Program-made: the position numbers and the translations under genes
DNA from: Sipunculus nudus
Lineage: Eukaryota > Annelida > Sipuncula > Golfingiida > Sipunculidae
DNA length: 64,000 bases
Direction of reading: 5' to 3'
NCBI GenBank assembly: GCA_026874595.1
Contig: CM049311.1
Coordinates: 57,186,453 to 57,250,452 of the forward strand
The notes under the pieces: generated by a model
The model's database searches: none
The model's input: the letters and a program-made list of their open reading frames with translations, nothing else
What the model was told of the DNA's origin: nothing
Part shown: positions 25,560 through 37,288 of the stretch, piece by piece
Layout of the letters: each line of letters opens with the position of its first letter
How positions within the stretch are numbered: the stretch's first letter is position 1

Positions 25560-25870
25560 TTTTTAGTTAGGGTCTCAAGGAGGGTGCAGGATTTTAGCAA
25601 AGGGGGGGCTCACGACCGAATATTTTCTGACATTGTTCCCCCCCCCGCCAACCTCTTTGGCCGAGACAGTCGACAGTTGCACTATTATCTGTATCACCCA
25701 CCCCCCCTCGGATTCTGGTTGACCAAACAGGAGGCCGTGAGAGACCGCCACCATTTTACCCGTACAGGTGACCTGAGGAAAGCCATAGTACCCACAGCCA
25801 CAAAAGGCAGAAGCAGCATCAATTTCCTCCACCGATCCTAGCAGCGAAGACCCAGTCATGCCAATCGAGA
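25560..25870. other. GC-rich island with long open frames on both strands
   Basis: Unlike its surroundings this block is GC-rich. It is open for 95 codons on the plus strand (25554-25841) and 94 on the minus strand (25575-25859). The minus frame includes AASAFCGCGYYGFPQVTC; the plus frame includes a PPPANLFGRDSRQ stretch. Neither matches a family I know and no clean splice pair decides between them. C- and G-runs suggest a repeat origin. Confidence 0.3.
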
Positions 25871-26198
25871 GCTGAACCCGTTCAATGAATTATACGACAA
25901 AACTTCGAGACGAATACAATTTTATCTTGCAGTTTCAGCTAGTTAGACAACGTTAGCAAGTTTTTTTCGTCATAAGCATATGCTGGTCTTAGCAGGCACC
26001 CATATAACCTCAAGGCAAGCAACCTACAAATGGTTACCCACACAACAATCTGTGTCTCTCATGCTATGTGTACTATCAACAACAATAAGAACACAAAAAT
26101 GAAAAACCAATTGAAACTTGGAAGGAAAAAAAATATTTACAGGAACATATATAATAAAGGGTTAAAATAATGCCACCACAGCGAGTGTAGATGCGTCA

Positions 26199-26784
26199 GG
26201 GTGCTTTTCCATACATACGGGTCCCCGCGCGGATGACATGCCGGACCCGTGCGGGTCCCGCACGGTTGAAATCCAACAAGCGTGTTATCATTGTCCCCTA
26301 CCCATACATGCGGCCCTCGCGCGGGACCCGCATGCAGATATAACAGTGCTGGATTTCTGCAGGGGTCCGCTTGTGGATGCTACATGTATGTATCAGTAGC
26401 AGCTAGGTGTCCTTGTCTTTGAAAAGAAAGAGAAGCCAATAGAGCTTATTAGACTGCATTAAAAATAAACCACCAGTCTTCATTGAGATACTTCCCGGGG
26501 CCAGCTCTAGTTATCGAATGTGACAGGAAATGGCCACCATTTAAGCCTATAGTAGTTAGATACAATATTAATCCGCTTCAATCTGCCTCATCAGTATAAA
26601 TGATTACACAGAATATTCTTAACACATTGCACTAAATTCTGAGAAATTATGATTATTAGTGCATGCGTTTATCCCAACTAATGGGTCACCCACATGCGGG
26701 GACCCACACATATGGAAAGGGACTCTCTGCATGCGGGGACCCGCGCCCGCGTGGGTAAAAATCCGCATGTATGGATAGGCACCC
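26199..26784. mobile_element. 586-bp TIR element with GC-rich ends (MITE-like)
   Basis: The left end reads GGGTGCTTTTCCATACATAC; the right end, inverted, reads GGGTGCCTATCCATACATGC. Inside both ends, CGCGGG and GACCCGC motifs repeat several times in both orientations, unlike the AT-rich centre. A target duplication is not clear (TCA versus TTA at the edges). The superfamily (Harbinger, hAT or other) is left open. No transposase frame is seen. Confidence 0.65.
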
Positions 26785-28515
26785 TTACACTGTTAGATAC
26801 TTTGACAGTGGTCAGATCAGCAGTGGAAGCTGTATCAAAGACTACTCCGATTCTGTGATTACCAGACCTACATTTGCTGGTATGAATTTGAATAATTAAT
26901 ATTTGCATCTCAAACGCATCATTACTTGGTTTGTCACAATAATAGAAAGGCTATATGGGTTCGCAATAAAATTGATAATTGACAATACATATAGCACGGA
27001 AACTATTGACAATAAAAGGAGCACGGGAAAAAAATAAAAAGGACCCCCCCCCCCCCCCCGACGCACACACAAAGAAAAGCACAAAGATAAATTTAAAAAA
27101 TCATATGAAAGGGGCCCCCACTAAATTGTGTTATATTTAGCGTGAATCAATAAATAAATTTGGTTTCTTGAATAATTATATTCATGCACACTCAACAAAA
27201 TCATCTAACCTCATTTAATCCTGATCTAAACTTAAACCAGAGTAAATGAATAAATTAAAAAAAAATGGCATGTACTTCCGGAACGAAAGATTACGATTTC
27301 CATGCATTCTAATGGGCCTTAACTCCTGGCCCATCAAAGCCAATTGGACGATATGGGTTAAAATTTGCTAATGATATTTAAGACAAATGAGAGACTAAAA
27401 TTTGAGTCTTCATCATCATGTCTGTTCTTGTGCCCTTGGGAACTCATTGGCCACCAGTCTCAGAGACCCCATCACTTCCGATTCAAACTTTAAGCTAAAA
27501 CCAATGAGAAAACACAAAGTTCCTCATTGATAATTAAGTTTAACTGGGCTCTATAGGAGACAAAGCCCGAGTCTGGCCTGTTTGAGTCGTCCTGGTGACA
27601 GCTTAATAAATGCAAGTTAACATAAACGCTAAAAGAGATTTTCTCATTTTCAAGTATTTACTGGTGTTCTTCACATAGGAAATGCCTGACGGGCCCGGGC
27701 CCCTTCGGATCACTCACTATATTAGAAACTCTATATTTACGTTTCGTAAAACAAGTGACTTAAGCATCTTGTGCCTTATTGGGAATTCCTATAGGCTAAA
27801 ATAAAAATTAGTGAGACTTCTATATTTTCAAACATTTCATTGGGTCCTATAGAAAATTCCTGGTCCTTTAATACAGGTCCTTTAATATAGGCCCCTCAGT
27901 GTCGATTAAAAACTCCGTACACATGCTTCTCAAATGGCAGACATGATCTGCATTCCTTTTGCCCTTTATAGGACACACCTTACCATCCCGCACCCTCACG
28001 GGGTCTTCAAACTAAAATTCATATGAACTAAAATAAAAACTATATGAGACTTGTACATTTCAAAACATATTTTTCTACACTATAGGAAATTCCTGGTCGA
28101 TCTGGGGCCCCCTTGTTCCAGTTCTGGTTCCGGTACCTTGTGCCTGCTGACCCCACCTTTCAAAGGGCCTGCTTTAAAGCAGATAAACCATGGTGGGGAT
28201 AGAACACCACACATTGACGTTACTTGAACCAGTCACAGAAGTTGGAACTGGTATCTATTGGCTATTACCACCAGGACTGTCGTGCTCCATGCATAACACG
28301 ATATGTCCTATGCATGAGCAGCAGCGTCCAATGAGGATTTTTTGGTCCATTATAGCCGCCAAAGCGTGTCATCCTATGGTGTTAAGTTAAAACTAGTAAC
28401 TTGGGCCTGGGCCTTACAAATAGGACTTTGTGAGCTTATTTTGCAAAAGGTTTCGGTACGCCCTGACCATTTACGAAATTGAGTGCCTCCTTAAATAATT
28501 GTTGAACAGATTTTA
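26785..28515. other. unclassified DNA, partly an old repeat
   Basis: Between about 27400 and 28190 related phrases recur (ACTAAAATTTGAG / ACTAAAATTC, TATAGGAAATTCCTGGTC, TGAGACTT) about every 250-300 bases, suggesting a decayed tandem repeat. C-runs lie near 27043-27059. No gene is supported. Confidence 0.4.
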
Positions 28516-28548
28516 GGGGGGGGGGCGCGTGCCTGTTGCGCCCCCTTC
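28516..28548. other. GC-rich hairpin
   Basis: GGGGGCGC and GCGCCCCC are perfectly complementary around a nine-base loop. This would fold strongly in single-stranded DNA or RNA. It could be a terminal structure of a repeat, but I cannot assign one. Confidence 0.5.
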
Positions 28549-28554
28549 TAAACA

Positions 28555-28775
28555 CGCCCATGGGTCAGGAGTTTGAATCTCAGCATAGGAGCTGTGAGAT
28601 TTTCGCAACCTGTCTCCACCCAGGGTGAGTTCTCCTGGGGCTTGATGGAAAGACTATAATGATCTGAAGTCATGTTTCACTCTCGTATAGGTACACCTGT
28701 TGGAGCTAGGTTCTTCGGCATTATTACCCAGCAGTGGGGAAGATTATACAGTGATGAAAAAACAGATTCTTTTTA
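28555..28775 (+). repeat. possible old tRNA-derived repeat
   Basis: CAGGAGTTTGAATCTCAGC resembles a tRNA B-box region. It is followed by the CCACCCAGGGTGAGTTCTCC body seen in some SINE remnants. No A-box is recognisable, so this is only suggestive. Confidence 0.3.
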
Positions 28776-28789
28776 ACATTTCACTGTGT

Positions 28790-31194
28790 AGAAGTCTTAA
28801 ACAAGGTCACTGTCCGGCGTCCTTCCATCTGTCTGGCCGGCCGTCTGGCCGGCCGTCCGTCCGTTAGCAGGGCACAAATCGTAACCGAAGGGGCTAGGGC
28901 CATGAACCCTTTGCAGTCTTAGAGGTTCTAAAAAGATCTCCTTGCAAACCTGAAATTAGGTCACTGCGACCTATATTCTCGAAGTTATGGGGTGTGTTTG
29001 CACCCCCCAGAAATAATTCTTTTAGCCAAAATTTTCATCCCAAACCTTCCATCATTCACATACAGCTCACCTACCAACAGGGGAAGAACCATAATTATTT
29101 TGAGGTCACAAGGTCAAAGGTCAAGGTCACAGAACCAACTTCTTTGAAAAGCCTGTGGATGCATTTTAAGCCAAACCTTTCATCCCAATTCTTAGATCTA
29201 TCACATATAGCTCACCTACTAAGTGGGAGAAGAATCCTATAGATGTTGAGGTCACAAGGTCAAAGGTCAGGGTCACAGGATCCACTTCTTTGAAAAGGTT
29301 GTGGACACATTTCAAGCTAGACCTTTCATTCCAAACCTTCCAGCACTGATATTGATTCTCTGCCAACAGTGGAAAAGACCTGTTGATTTTCAGGTCAAAG
29401 GTCAAGTTCACCGCACCCTCTTCTAATGTGGAGACATTTTCAGGCAAACATTTCAATCTATACCTTCCATCTGACATATATGGCTTACCTACCAATAGGG
29501 GAAGAAGCCTATTGATGTCGAGTTCAAAAGGTCAAGGCCACAATACTTAATTGTTCTAAATGCTTGTGAACATATTTCTGGTGAAACTGTTCAACCCAAA
29601 CCTTCAGTCTTTCACATATGCCACATCTATGCATCACTCAATTTGATCTAAACTTCATATTTATGGGTCTTTTTGCTTGAAGAAATAACTGATTGATTTT
29701 GGGGTCAGCTGGTCAGGAGGTTAAAGGTTGCAGGTCAAAGTTATTCACTCATTGGTTGCCAAGTAATTACACCAGATTTAAGTGGTTAGTAGTTACCCAT
29801 CATTTAGAAAGAATCCAGTTGATATGTGGGCAAAAGGCCAAGGTCATTGGTCAGGGATGTTTGCAATAACTTATTTTGTAGACCATCTCTATTTTTCTTT
29901 TATATATAACCATTGCAATCCAGCTGGTACATATCACTGTGTCACTGTAATTGTGAGTGACACTGGTGACATATGACTCCCTTTTGTATCAGCCTATTAA
30001 GTGATAAGGCTGAGTGATAAGTACCTTGTTACTGCATAACAAAAACACAGTTGTCGGAATGCTTCAGCCAGGCATTTAGACTATGAGAGTACATTATTAA
30101 GGTTTAGCTACTGATTTTTAAGATGGGATGGGAAGATGGGAACATTTTGCAGTTTATTTTATGGAATCATAGCAATAAACTTAGTTTCCTAGATATCGGA
30201 ATATTTATATATAAATCACCACATATAAAAGCATATGTGGATATGTACCTGGATGGCTTTTTTTTCATTACAAGACTCTTAGTCATGCTTTCTGCATTTC
30301 CTTTCTTTCAGGTTTTGCAGTTTACCTACCCTGCTGACCCCATTGAAAAGCAGAGTAATAATAAAAATTATTAGACTTACACTCTTTATATTTGCATATC
30401 TATAAATCTGATATGAGGGCCTTAACATGCCTTTTGATTTGTTTTGGACATTCATTACTGTACCATCCTTTGGAGAATTTGCCCCAAGTTTGGTCTCTTA
30501 TTGGAGGATGTGTGATATCAAATGTCTGACTTGTCAGAAATCCATTTTGTCTGCCAGTTAGCCACCTTAGAAATCCTTTTTTTCAGTGCAGTTTCAGTGA
30601 TTTTTCTTCAGTGTTTGAGCCAATTTAGAGAATGTTTGTTGTCTGATTTCAGACCTGTCAGAAGTTGAATATGGCCACCAGGCAACCATATTCCTTTTGA
30701 TCATATTATCTCAAGAACTGTTAAAGTGAATGCAGTTGGAAGTATATTAATCTTATCTTGCAAAGGATTGGGTCAAATATTTCTTAATGAATATTACCAT
30801 CATTTATACAGGTGCAGTACAGTTGGCTTAATTGTATTAAATAAAATTTAAACAGAAGCACCCATTTCTCAATAATTCTTGCATGGATTTCCTTGATTTT
30901 TGCTATATATGTTGATCTTATATTTGCCCTTTGTGGTGTTCCTTTTGAGACTGACAGGTATCAAGCAAGCTCTGGGAATAGTTGCTGATAGCTTAACAAT
31001 CAATATTTTTCCTCTGACCATAAATTCACTGTGTTTTAACCAGACACAGATGATACATATTTCTGTTGTCGTAGAAAATTTCAACATATTGGCAAATTGG
31101 GTCTTCAAAATTTAACTGGAAGTTGTGAATCTCAGCCCATGATATCGCAGGTCATGCTTGGCAGCTGAGCGTCATGACCTATGGGTCACTTGTT
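28790..31194 (+). mobile_element. copy A of the CAGCTGA/CCCATGGG family (about 2.4 kb)
   Basis: The 5' side has the GTCCGTCCGTTAGCAGGGC and CACAAATCGTAACC signature. The body alternates GGTCACAAGGTCAAAGGTCA motifs with CTATTGG-type phrases. The 3' end is CAGCTGAGCGTCATGACC, then a palindromic ATGGGTCA, then CTTGTT. About 2.1 kb is repeated in inverted orientation at 56731-58955. In that pair the incidental open frames (28994-29242 here, 58481-58729 there) differ at only 3 of 82 residues. The extreme 5' CAGCTGA palindrome is missing here. No protein is encoded. Confidence 0.8.
29111..29404 (+). promoter_or_regulatory. three exact DR1 nuclear-receptor motifs in copy A
   Basis: AGGTCAAAGGTCA occurs exactly at 29111-29123, 29257-29269 and 29392-29404. 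This is the consensus direct repeat with one spacer that HNF4 and RXR heterodimers bind in animals. Whether these sites are bound here is unknown; they come with the repeat. Confidence 0.5.
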
Positions 31195-32114
31195 AATATT
31201 TTAAATGCTTTATTAAAGCTGATGAAATCCAGAATAAACACTTGTACTTGAAATATCTTGAATATATTATTTTCTGCCTGAGATATGATGTTTTCAAAAC
31301 ATTACAAAGCCACTTATTATTATTTAATGATAAATATGTTTTGTTTGTTTTAAGTTTACAAATTAAAGTTTATGTATGCATGTCAGAGCTGTCACAAGTC
31401 TCTAGGTAATTATTAATTTTTGATATAGTTTGATTTGTTTAAATTTTCAAAACTAGGAAAATTACAGCAAAAATATAAAAAGGGCTATTTATATTTATGA
31501 AAAAGTTAGAATTTTAAAACTTCTTGTAAAGTTTGAATTTAAGGGGTATTTTTAATTGAATAATTCATTTCCTTTGACTTATTTCCTCCATGAACCTGGA
31601 ACTTTATTTCTTTCCCAAGTTTGTGACTTTTTTCTGTGACTTTTATTTCCTACGAATTTGTGACTTTATTTTCTGTGACTTATTTTCTTAAATAATTAAT
31701 CAATCTGGTGTACACCTAGGACTATATATAAGGTGCCTTTTTATGAGTCTGGTTGATGGGAGGATGATTGTGTTTCTGCCCTGTTATACAGTGTGCAGAA
31801 ACCTAATTGTTCAGGCAATGACTCACAGGATTGTACAACAAGTTTCCATGCTCTGCAGTGTCTGTAATACCATCTATATTTCAATTTTTGAATACATGTT
31901 TGATATAATGAAGTAATTAAATAGAGAAAATTTTACCTTAAATAAAATCTGAAGGTTGTTTTCTGAATAGATAATAGTATGTTTGTTCTTTACTTACATC
32001 CACAATATGCTCCATGTCTCAGATGATACGTACTAGCACTTAAAAATTTTTGTTTTATTTGTTCTATACATAAATATTATCCACCTTCATTTAACAGATA
32101 AACTGGGATCCAAT
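31195..32114. other. intron-like AT-rich DNA between two repeat copies
   Basis: TTTGTGACTTTATTT-like phrases repeat around 31600-31690. Nothing else is supported. Confidence 0.45.
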
Positions 32115-33176
32115 TTTAAGCTCAGCTGAGTGTCAGTCATCTGAGCTTTAGCAGTCACTCTTTGTCCGTTGTCCATCTGTTAACCAGGTACAAATCGTAA
32201 CCTGAGGACCTGGAATCTATTTATTTGACACCCAGAGAGGTCCATAAAAATCTTGGAAACCTGAAATGAGGTCTCTGTTACCCATATTCTTTAAGCTATG
32301 GGGCTCCAAAGTACCCCCAGAATTAAGGAAAATTTGATACAAAAGCTCAAGAATCTGAACAACTAATGCATTGATTCCCATGATTCTTTGCATGGATATT
32401 GATCATCGAGTGTTTCATGAGTTTCTGCAGACTGGTGGCACCACCTGGATTTTTTTTCAAATTTTTAACTCAATTTTTTTCTCTATTTTTGACACCTTAA
32501 AGATGCGGTCATCTGTTAACAGGGCACAAATCGTAACCATTGGTCCTAGAATCTTCTACTTGACAGCCAGGGAGGTCCATGAAAAAAGTCCTTGGAAACC
32601 TGAAATTAGGTCTCTGTTACCCATATTCCCTGAGCTATGGGGCTTATAAGCATCCCCCAGCATTTATGAAAATTTGATACCAAACAGGACACAAATTATA
32701 ACCATTGGACTTAGAATCTTCTCACTAAAAATCCATGGAGGTCCATGAAAAGTCTCCTTGGACACATGAAATTAGGTCTCTGTTACCCATACTCTTTGAG
32801 CTATAGGGCTTATAAGCAACCCCCCAAATAATTGAAAATTTTATACAAAGTAGGGAACAAATCATAACCATTGGACCCAGAATCATCTAACTTGACATCC
32901 TGAGAGTTCCTCAAAAGTTCTCCCCAGAAACCTGAAATTGGGTCACTGTGACATATAGTCTCAGAGTTTTGGGGTATGTTTGAGCACCCCAGAAATAATG
33001 CAAAATACACACAAATTGCCAGATTCCTCAGGAAAGTTGTTGTGCTTATCTTGATGAACTTCAGCTAATATGCATGCACAGTGATGCCACCTACATTATC
33101 TTAATTAGTTCCCTGTGCAAGGACATATTGTCAACATGTCAGTCGGCTGAGCATCATGACCCATGGGTCACTTGTT
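32115..33176 (+). mobile_element. copy B of the CAGCTGA/CCCATGGG family (about 1.06 kb)
   Basis: It has both ends. The 5' end is TTTTAAGCTCAGCTGAGTG with an imperfect hairpin CTCAGCTGA...TCATCTGAG. The 3' end is CGGCTGAGCATCATGACC, then CATGGGTCA, then CTTGTT. The body repeats the phrases GGGCACAAATCGTAACCATT, GGAGGTCCATGAAAA and CCTGAAATTAGGTC about three times. It is non-coding. Confidence 0.8.
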
Positions 33177-34218
33177 GCTTAATGTTTAGGTATGTGTTTT
33201 AATTAATTTAATCTGCTGCCATGCTGATTAAAAGTTCTAAAGTAAGTCTGTGGTCAACATCAATCCAAGCTTAAACTAAAAGGACAGGAGGTTACAGTAA
33301 AATGAAATGCTGAAAAAATTGGAATGAGAAAGAACTGCTGAAATGCATAGATCTGGTGAAATAGAAGACATGAATTGGTGAAAAACTACAGAAGAACTAA
33401 TTGAAACCTTATTTAGGAAACTGTGTAAAAGATGAGAAGAAGTGAAGAAAAAGTATTAAAGGACTGATGGAAACTGAGCTTAAAAACTGATTTATGCAGG
33501 ACTTGTGCCAAGAGGGAATACAGGCCATCAGCCACAGTTGGTGCAGGAAGATTCAATTGAAGGAAAACCAGACTTAAAAAGACTGCAAAGAAAATAGGCC
33601 AGAGACATGAGCGGATTAATAAAATTATTTTTAAAATTCTACAGTCTACCTAAGAGAAAACTGAATATTGATTCATAGCTTGAATCAAAGGAGATTATAA
33701 TAGTTAAAAGTACTTCATATATAACAATACTTTTTTATTACTAGTACTTTAATTGTTACAAATAATTGGTAAATGACATGTGAGTGGTATGTTTTATTGA
33801 AGAGGAATGAGATTTCGTAAACCTAATAAGGATTCAAGAGTCCCTGTGTAATTGTATGTGCTAGAAGTGATCAAGTAGTTATAGAATGTCAAGTATTTGT
33901 AAAAAAAATAAATTATATATTTTGCTTAATCTTGTGTAAAAAGTCATTTCATTAAAGAATGAATCATGAACATTAAATGCTGAAGTTTGTTTGTGCTTAA
34001 ATTTTTAGAAAGCTGGACATTTGATATGTTCCTCTTTGTGACCTATTTTATAAGTTCTCTTTCACTCATTATAACTCTACACAAAATAGGCCATTTTTCC
34101 ATTCTTACACACGTTCTGACAAACTTCATTATGTAATTGGCATTTTGCTAGACTGTGGTATCATTTTTGTAGTAAAATGTATTACATTTTGTCATCAATT
34201 TTGTAATGTACTTTGCAG
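33177..34218. other. intron-like DNA
   Basis: A purine-rich stretch (33290-33620) and AT-rich DNA. No feature is supported until the acceptor at 34218. Confidence 0.4.
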
Positions 34219-34276
34219 AAACAATGTTAGGGTAGAAGAAGCCAAAAGGCTGTGTTATATTTATTTCATTTGCATG
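34219..34276 (+). CDS. candidate 58-bp exon of the plus-strand Cys-pair gene
   Basis: A pyrimidine-containing acceptor (AATGTACTTTGCAG) precedes it and CATG|GTAAAG follows. With one leading base it reads NNVRVEEAKRLCYIYFICM and ends at a codon boundary; another frame has an early stop. That phase fits the exon at 23173 upstream (two trailing bases) and the exon at 45824 downstream (starts at a codon boundary). The agreement across both joins is the main support. Confidence 0.48.
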
Positions 34277-34990
34277 GTAAAGAACCCTCCAGGTGGTCTG
34301 TGATCGTAAAATCTCTGGACATACACAATAAACGTCTTCAGGCCTACTGAAAGGGATTTAGTCAGCTGGAGCAGCACTTCCTTTAAACCTCAGGGTGCTC
34401 AGTAGTTTCTTTGAGTGTAGTCTAACATTATAAGGATTTTGTATGATAGGCAGTTCTTTCCTCGTGGCTGTCTAGGTTCTCATTCAGGCCACAATTTCCC
34501 CACCATACCCACCGATCTACATCTTGTAATTAACATGGCAGCTGAAGACGGTAACCCCAACAGGAGTGTAGACCTTCATTGAGGATTAGGGGGATGTTTT
34601 AGAAAGTATAATGCTGAGTCATTTAGTAGGAGGACCCAGACTGCTGGGATCCCCCAGACTGGCTGGGCTGCCAATCTGATCGGAACCAGACAGTGGCTTG
34701 ACTTAAAGTCCTCATCCTGGGCAGGAATAGATCTTCCACCTCCAGGCTCTATATACAGCCTGCTGAGATGCCCAGAATAGACCAGCCATGTGGCTGTGGG
34801 ATTCAGCATATATCAGCCTGCCTTGAGATACTGGCTGTTGACAGCTGGTTCCTGGTGCTTCAGGGGCTGAGTGGATGTTCTTAAAAACCCAAGTTTGCAT
34901 GGTCTTTGCTTTCTGAAATGACAAATAGAACTTGTCTGCCAGTGATGGTCACATCATGGTCTTTCCACATCCAATGTCGGGGATTGGTGT
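34277..34990. other. intron-like DNA, moderately GC-rich
   Basis: Overlapping minus-strand frames (34576-34924) exist but lack splice signals and recognisable content. Confidence 0.4.
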
Positions 34991-35077
34991 GGAAGAGAAT
35001 GACACATGCATAAATGGCACAAACAAAATGGCACATGCATAAATGGCACATTCATAAATTGCACAAAAAACTGTCAC
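34991..35077. repeat. left part of an ATGGCACA minisatellite
   Basis: Units of about 15-30 bases containing ACATGCATAAATGGCACA and AACAAA repeat up to the edge of copy C and resume on its other side at 37072. Copy C appears to have inserted into one array. Confidence 0.75.
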
Positions 35078-37071
35078 AAGTAACTAGGGACCCATGGGTC
35101 TCGACGCTCAGCTGCATTTGTCTATAAGGATGGATGTTTATGAGGTTTTCCAAAATATTGGTCCTGTGATCAGTTTGAAGTCAACATGTCTACCCAAACT
35201 GGAGTTATCATCCATAAACAAATTTGTGAATGGATGGGCCCTGTGACTTTAACCTTTGACATAATGACACCAAAATCAAAAGGAAACATCCCCTTTTGGC
35301 AGGTGCACCACATGTCGATGATGGAAGGATTGAGAGGAAAAGTTTGGCTTAAAATGCATCCACAATCTTTCTAAAGTAGTGGGTCCTGTGACCTTGACCT
35401 TTGATCTCATGACCCCAGCATCAACAGTTCTTACTTTAGTGGTGGGCCATTATATAAGTCATGTTTGAAACCAATATTTCAAACCAAACTGGTGTTATCA
35501 TCTGGAAATTAATATATGGATAGATGGCCCCCATGACCTTGAAATTTGACCTTGTGACCTTCAAAATCCATAAGTTACTTCCACTATTGGCAGGTGTGCA
35601 AAATCTGGAAGATGGAAGGTTTGGGACAGAAAATTTGGCTAAAAATACATCAACAAAGAAGTGGGTCCTGTGACCTTGACCTTTGGCCTTATGACCCCAA
35701 AATCAAAAGGGTTCTTACATTATTGGTGGAGCATACATAAGTCAAAATAGAAACCAATATGTCCATTCAAACTGGAGTTATCTTCCAGAAACAAATATGT
35801 GGACAGATGGGCCCCTGTGACCATGACCTTTGACCTTGTGACCCCCTAATCGATCAGGTTCTTTCCCTATTGGCAAGTCAGCTATATGTGCAAGATGGAA
35901 GGTTTGGGATGAAAAGTTTCGCTTAAAATGCATCCACAATCCTTCTAAATAAGTAGGTACTGTGTCCTTGACCTTTGACCTCATGACCCAAAAACTGAAC
36001 AGAATCTTCCCCTATTGGCAGGTTAGCAATATCTTGAGGATGGAAGGTTTGCGATGAAAAATTTGGCTTCAAATGCATATGCATTATTTTTTAAGAAATG
36101 AGTCCTGTGACCTTGACCTTTGATAGTTGGACCCCAAAAATCGACATAGTTCTTACTTTAGTGGCGAGTCATCTATAAGTTAAATTTGAAACGAATATGT
36201 CAAACTAAACTGGAGTTATCATCTGGAAACTAATTTGTGAACAGATTGCCCCTGTGACCTTGACCTTTGACCATGTGACCTAAAATTCATTTATGGTCTC
36301 CCCATACTAGCAAGTCAGCTAAATGCACAAAATGGAAAGTTTTGGATGAAAAGCTTGGCTTTAAATGCAGCCAAAATCTTTTTAAATAAGTGAGTCCTGC
36401 GACCTTGACCTTTGACCTCCTGACCCCAAAATTATATAGGTTCTTGCTTTAGTGGTGGGCCATACGTAAGTCAAGTTTGAATTCCATGTGTCAATACAAC
36501 CTGGAGTTATCATCTGGAAACAAATTTGTGTGGATGGATCGATGGACAAACAGACTGACAAACAGACAGTCAGAAAGGGTGATTACTATATGGCATCCAC
36601 TTGTGATCAGTAAACACACCAAGTTTTGGGACACTAGATGTAATTACAGCTGAGAAACTGACATGATTGTTGTCATTTTATAGGGGGAAAAATAGAAAAA
36701 TATTTGTTAAAATAACAAAAAGTACAGGTGGCACCACCACTTTTTTGGAACTAACATAACTAGTCATGGTGAATATTCAAGGCAAGATTCATGACAATCC
36801 ATGCATTGATTATCAAGATATTGGAGGTTTTGTATTATATTTTTGATTATTCTGGGGGGTACTTTGAAGCCCCATAGCTCGGCGGATATAGGTCACAGTG
36901 ACCTAATTTCAGGTTTCCAAGGAGATTTTTTATTGACCTCCTTGGAGGTTCATTAAGAAGTTTCTAGGACCAGCAGTTACGATTTGTGCCCTGCTAACAG
37001 ACAGCCGGACGGACGACGGACAAAGCACCATTCCTATACCTCAGTTGACTTACAGTCAGCTGAGCTAAAAA
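35078..37071 (-). mobile_element. copy C of the CAGCTGA/CCCATGGG family (about 2.0 kb)
   Basis: It runs on the minus strand. The 3' terminus is at the left (GGACCCATGGGTC, then CGACGCTCAGCTG). The 5' terminus is at the right, with the hairpin CTCAGTTGAC-TTACA-GTCAGCTGAG followed by CTAAAAA. The body carries many TGACCTTTGACCT motifs and GGACGGACGACGGAC near the 5' end. Minisatellite sequence on both sides marks the edges. It is non-coding. Confidence 0.85.
35824..36418 (-). promoter_or_regulatory. cluster of DR1 nuclear-receptor motifs in copy C
   Basis: TGACCTTTGACCT (AGGTCAAAGGTCA on the minus strand) is exact at 35824-35836, 35969-35981 and 36406-36418, with a one-mismatch copy at 36261-36273. 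Each is usually preceded by TGACCT, extending the half-site array. Confidence 0.5.
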
Positions 37072-37288
37072 TGCACATACCTAAATGCCACAAGCTATAA
37101 TTGCACTTCAAAATGATTCATACATAAATAGCACAAAAAAATGGAACATATAAAAATGGAACTGCAAAAATGGCACATACATAAATGGCACAAACAATAA
37201 AGGCACATGCAAAAGAGGTACATACATAAATGGCACAAACAAAAATTGACTATGCAATATGGCACATATATAAATGGCACAAACAAAA
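37072..37288. repeat. right part of an ATGGCACA minisatellite
   Basis: ACATACATAAATGGCACA and CAAACAA units recur about seven times, matching the left part at 34991-35077. Confidence 0.8.

Noticed and set aside
28994-29495. Overlapping open frames on both strands, echoed at 58225-58729
   Set aside because: They lie in copies A and F of a non-coding repeat, and reading frames on both strands persist only because the copies are similar.
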